From positions 1 to 7,487 of the forward strand of contig NZ_CDSC02000079.1 of the NCBI RefSeq assembly GCF_001298715.1: 7,487 bases of DNA, read 5' to 3'. The position numbers were made by a program, and so were the translations under genes. This DNA comes from Bathymodiolus azoricus thioautotrophic gill symbiont (GTDB lineage: Bacteria; Pseudomonadota; Gammaproteobacteria; PS1; Pseudothioglobaceae). Positions within the stretch are counted from its first letter, which is position 1. Each line of letters opens with the position of its first letter. A model generated the notes under the pieces. That model was not told the DNA's origin. It did not search any database and saw only the letters and a program-made list of their open reading frames with translations. Positions 5,829-7,487 of this stretch are shown one piece after another.

Positions 5829-7084
5829 TATTTTTTCTCCTTTAATTTAGCCGACAAACTCACATAAGTAATTATATCGGATTCACTTAAAACCATTGTT
5901 CTTTGGATTTCATTTTGTAGTTCTCTCACATTTCCAGGCCAAGGATAGCGCTCTAACGCCTTCTTTGCATTGTTGTCAACCTCAGAAATATGCTTATCAA
6001 ATAACAGATTTCCTTGCTTTATAATATTCATGCAAATAGGCAAAATATCTTCCTTCCTTTCCCTTAAAGGTGGAATTTTAAATTCCATACCTGCCAATCT
6101 ATAAAACAAGTCTTCTCTGAAATTATTTGCCTTTATTTCTTCTTTTAAATTTTTATTGGTTGCAGAAATGACTCTAATGTCAATAGATATATAACGATTC
6201 CCACCTAATTTACGGATTGTTTTTTCCTGTAAAGCGCGGAGTAATTTAACTTGAAAGGCAGGTGATATATCACCTATTTCATCTAAAAAAACCGTGCCAC
6301 CATTGGCACGCTCTAACAATCCTGTTTTATCGTTATAGGCGCCAGTAAAAGCACCTTTAACATGTCCAAATAATTCACTTTCTAGTAAATCATCTGGCAA
6401 AGCCGCACAATTCTCAATAATCAAAGGCTTACTTGCTCTAGCGCTATAGTGATGAATTGCACGAGCAAACAATTCCTTTCCCGTGCCAGATTCTCCATAA
6501 ATTAAAACAGGAATGTCATAATTTGAAAATTTCTGAATATCGGCGCATAAACCATTTAACGGGCTTTTTTCAGAACGCACTAATTGATCAAAAGCATATT
6601 TTTTGCAACTGTCTTTTTGTTTTTTAGCGGGCTTAATGGTGGCAGTTGTTCTTTTTGACAAGTTACCTTTAAATTCTAAAGGTGCTATTTTATTTTTATC
6701 CTGTAAATTAAAAATTTTAACTGCATTACCAACAATAAGCCTTAAATTATCAGGCCGCCAAGGTTTGTAAAGAAATTGATAAATCCCTGCTGTGTTACCT
6801 AATACACACAATTGCATATTTTCAAAATCTGCAATCATTAAGCGCACAACTTCTGGATATTGCTTTTGAACCTGTATTAAAAAATCTACACCCGTGGTTT
6901 TTTCTATCACTTCATCGGCAATAATAACCTGAATGGGGTACTCATATAATATTTCCCAAGCGTCTTGAATGCTGTCAACAAAATAACACTTAAAATTCTG
7001 ACCAAGTGCCACTGCATAAAGATCCCTATCAGATTTATGACCATCAACAATTAATATCTTTGCTTTGACTGGTTTTCGATACAC
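5828..7084 (-). CDS. hupR: HupR/HoxA-type response regulator, sigma-54 activator lacking a DNA-binding domain
   Basis: This is an NtrC-family regulator most like HupR/HoxA, which control uptake-hydrogenase genes. I chose the GTG at 7084 (418 aa) because AAAGG lies 8 bases upstream and it follows the hypB stop by 4 bases. The other possible start is a TTG at 7105 (425 aa) with a poor ribosome site; a stop at 7117 excludes anything longer. Numbered from the GTG, residues about 7-120 are the receiver: likely phospho-acceptor Asp57 (in IIADEV) and Lys107 (FLYKPW) remain, but the usual acidic pair is Asp14-Gly15 and the conserved Thr/Ser position is Met/Ile. The GIYQFLYKPW segment is characteristic of HupR/HoxA as I know them. 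The AAA+ domain, about 170-395, has Walker A GESGTGKE, intact GAFTGA (244-249), Walker B TVFLDE, arginine-finger FREDLFYRL and sensor-2 WPGNVREL. The protein ends about 30 residues after that, with no Fis-type helix-turn-helix, and its TAA overlaps the hypC ATG. The location between hypB and hypC matches R. capsulatus hupR. Confidence 0.9.
   Translation of the reverse strand: MYRKPVKAKILIVDGHKSDRDLYAVALGQNFKCYFVDSIQDAWEILYEYPIQVIIADEVIEKTTGVDFLIQVQKQYPEVVRLMIADFENMQLCVLGNTAGIYQFLYKPWRPDNLRLIVGNAVKIFNLQDKNKIAPLEFKGNLSKRTTATIKPAKKQKDSCKKYAFDQLVRSEKSPLNGLCADIQKFSNYDIPVLIYGESGTGKELFARAIHHYSARASKPLIIENCAALPDDLLESELFGHVKGAFTGAYNDKTGLLERANGGTVFLDEIGDISPAFQVKLLRALQEKTIRKLGGNRYISIDIRVISATNKNLKEEIKANNFREDLFYRLAGMEFKIPPLRERKEDILPICMNIIKQGNLLFDKHISEVDNNAKKALERYPWPGNVRELQNEIQRTMVLSESDIITYVSLSAKLKEKK
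5829..5845 (-). promoter_or_regulatory. Strong ribosome binding site for hypC inside the regulator 3' end
   Basis: AAAGGAG lies 8 bases before the hypC ATG and falls within the last codons of the regulator (LKEKK). Because the regulator stop and the hypC start share a base, the regulator reading frame is constrained to end with this lysine-rich sequence. This fixes the hypC start and shows that the regulator's C-terminus is a real gene boundary, not a sequencing artefact. Confidence 0.7.
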
Positions 7085-7088
7085 TGAT

Positions 7089-7487
7089 TTAGCCTTTAAG
7101 TGCAATAATACTGCTCATTTGCGCTTTTAGCCACGCATACCATTTGTTCATACCTTCACCTGTGGTAGCAGATATTTGCAGGATTTGAATTTTAGGGTTG
7201 ACTTGGCGAGCATACTTTATGCATTGCTCTACATCAAAATTAAGATGTGGTAGTAAATCAATCTTATTAAGTAGCATTAAATCTGATGCTGCAAACATAT
7301 CGGGATATTTAAGCGGTTTGTCTTCACCTTCGGTAACAGACAAAATAGCCACCTTGCAATATTCACCCAAATCAAACGCCGCAGGGCAGACAAGATTACC
7401 CACATTTTCAATAAATAAAACACTATCTTCTTCGATTTTTAAAGACTTAAAAGTATGCCCAATCATATGTGCATCTAAATGACAACC
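7089..7487 (-). CDS. hypB: HypB, hydrogenase nickel incorporation GTPase (C-terminal 132 residues, 5' end outside window)
   Basis: HypB is a cytoplasmic G3E-family GTPase that works with HypA to deliver nickel to the NiFe hydrogenase large subunit. Only the C-terminal half is present. The frame stays open to the window edge, where the first residues are [11 protein letters not shown]; the internal ATG at 7466 is therefore not the start. In HypB the Cys-His of this motif and the Cys of the later [10 protein letters not shown] segment form the metal site in the GTPase domain, and both are here. The [13 protein letters not shown] stretch, the base-recognition motif NKID (in LLNKIDLLP) and the SATTGEG loop are also typical. 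The P-loop and any N-terminal CXXCGC or histidine-rich nickel site lie upstream, unseen. The gene ends with TAA at 7091-7089, just before or slightly overlapping the regulator gene, depending on which start that gene uses. The identification is secure; completeness cannot be judged. Confidence 0.96.
   Translation of the reverse strand, partial: GCHLDAHMIGHTFKSLKIEEDSVLFIENVGNLVCPAAFDLGEYCKVAILSVTEGEDKPLKYPDMFAASDLMLLNKIDLLPHLNFDVEQCIKYARQVNPKIQILQISATTGEGMNKWYAWLKAQMSSIIALKG

Noticed and set aside
7198..7482. Open reading frame of 94 codons on the plus strand.
   Set aside because: It is antisense to hypB, whose minus-strand frame shows strong family motifs throughout.
1..7487. CRISPR arrays, tRNA/rRNA genes or mobile elements.
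   Set aside because: No spaced direct repeats, transposase-like proteins or structured RNA signatures were seen; nearly all of the window is dense minus-strand coding sequence.

Overview
This window holds the downstream part of a nickel-iron (NiFe) hydrogenase maturation operon. Every supported gene lies on the minus strand, so transcription runs from position 7487 down to 1. In that order the genes are hypB (5' end cut off by the window edge), a HupR/HoxA-type sigma-54 activator, hypC, hypD, hypE, a small gene of unknown function that looks DUF3144-like, hypF, and a GmhA-like SIS-domain isomerase. A probable further gene has only its start codon region inside the window (44..1).

The DNA is AT-rich with many A/T runs, and the protein families are proteobacterial. 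The order hypB - regulator - hypC - hypD - hypE is the one I know from Rhodobacter capsulatus (hypAB-hupR-hypCDE). Base composition plus gene set would fit an AT-rich gammaproteobacterial sulfur/hydrogen oxidiser such as the SUP05/Thioglobus group or related symbionts. That placement is an inference from style and not proven by any marker in the window.

The Hyp proteins together build the Fe(CN)2CO centre and insert nickel. HypF and HypE make the cyanide ligands from carbamoyl phosphate, with the cyanide carried on the C-terminal cysteine of HypE. HypC and HypD form the scaffold on which the iron is decorated, and HypB with HypA delivers nickel. All diagnostic residues I could check are intact: the HypF CX2C zinc pattern, the HypE terminal PRIC, HypD CX14CX6CX16C, HypC Cys2, and the HypB GCH and LVCPA metal-site motifs. 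The maturation machinery therefore looks functional. Hydrogenase structural genes and hypA are not in the window and would be expected beyond position 7487.

The genes are packed extremely tightly. Three consecutive junctions (regulator/hypC, hypC/hypD, hypD/hypE) are TAATG overlaps, hypF and the isomerase overlap by 8 bases, and the only sizeable internal gap (34 bases) is between hypE and the DUF3144-like gene. No convincing internal promoter was found. The only stretch without a gene near the left end is positions 45-91, which carries a perfect inverted repeat and a ribosome binding site for the next gene.

The most notable observations are as follows. (1) The activator has an intact sigma-54 AAA+ domain with GAFTGA but stops before any Fis-type DNA-binding domain. 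(2) Its receiver domain has lost part of the phosphorylation pocket. (3) A DUF3144-like protein and a sugar-phosphate isomerase with a full zinc site are locked into the operon, suggesting unexplained accessory roles.
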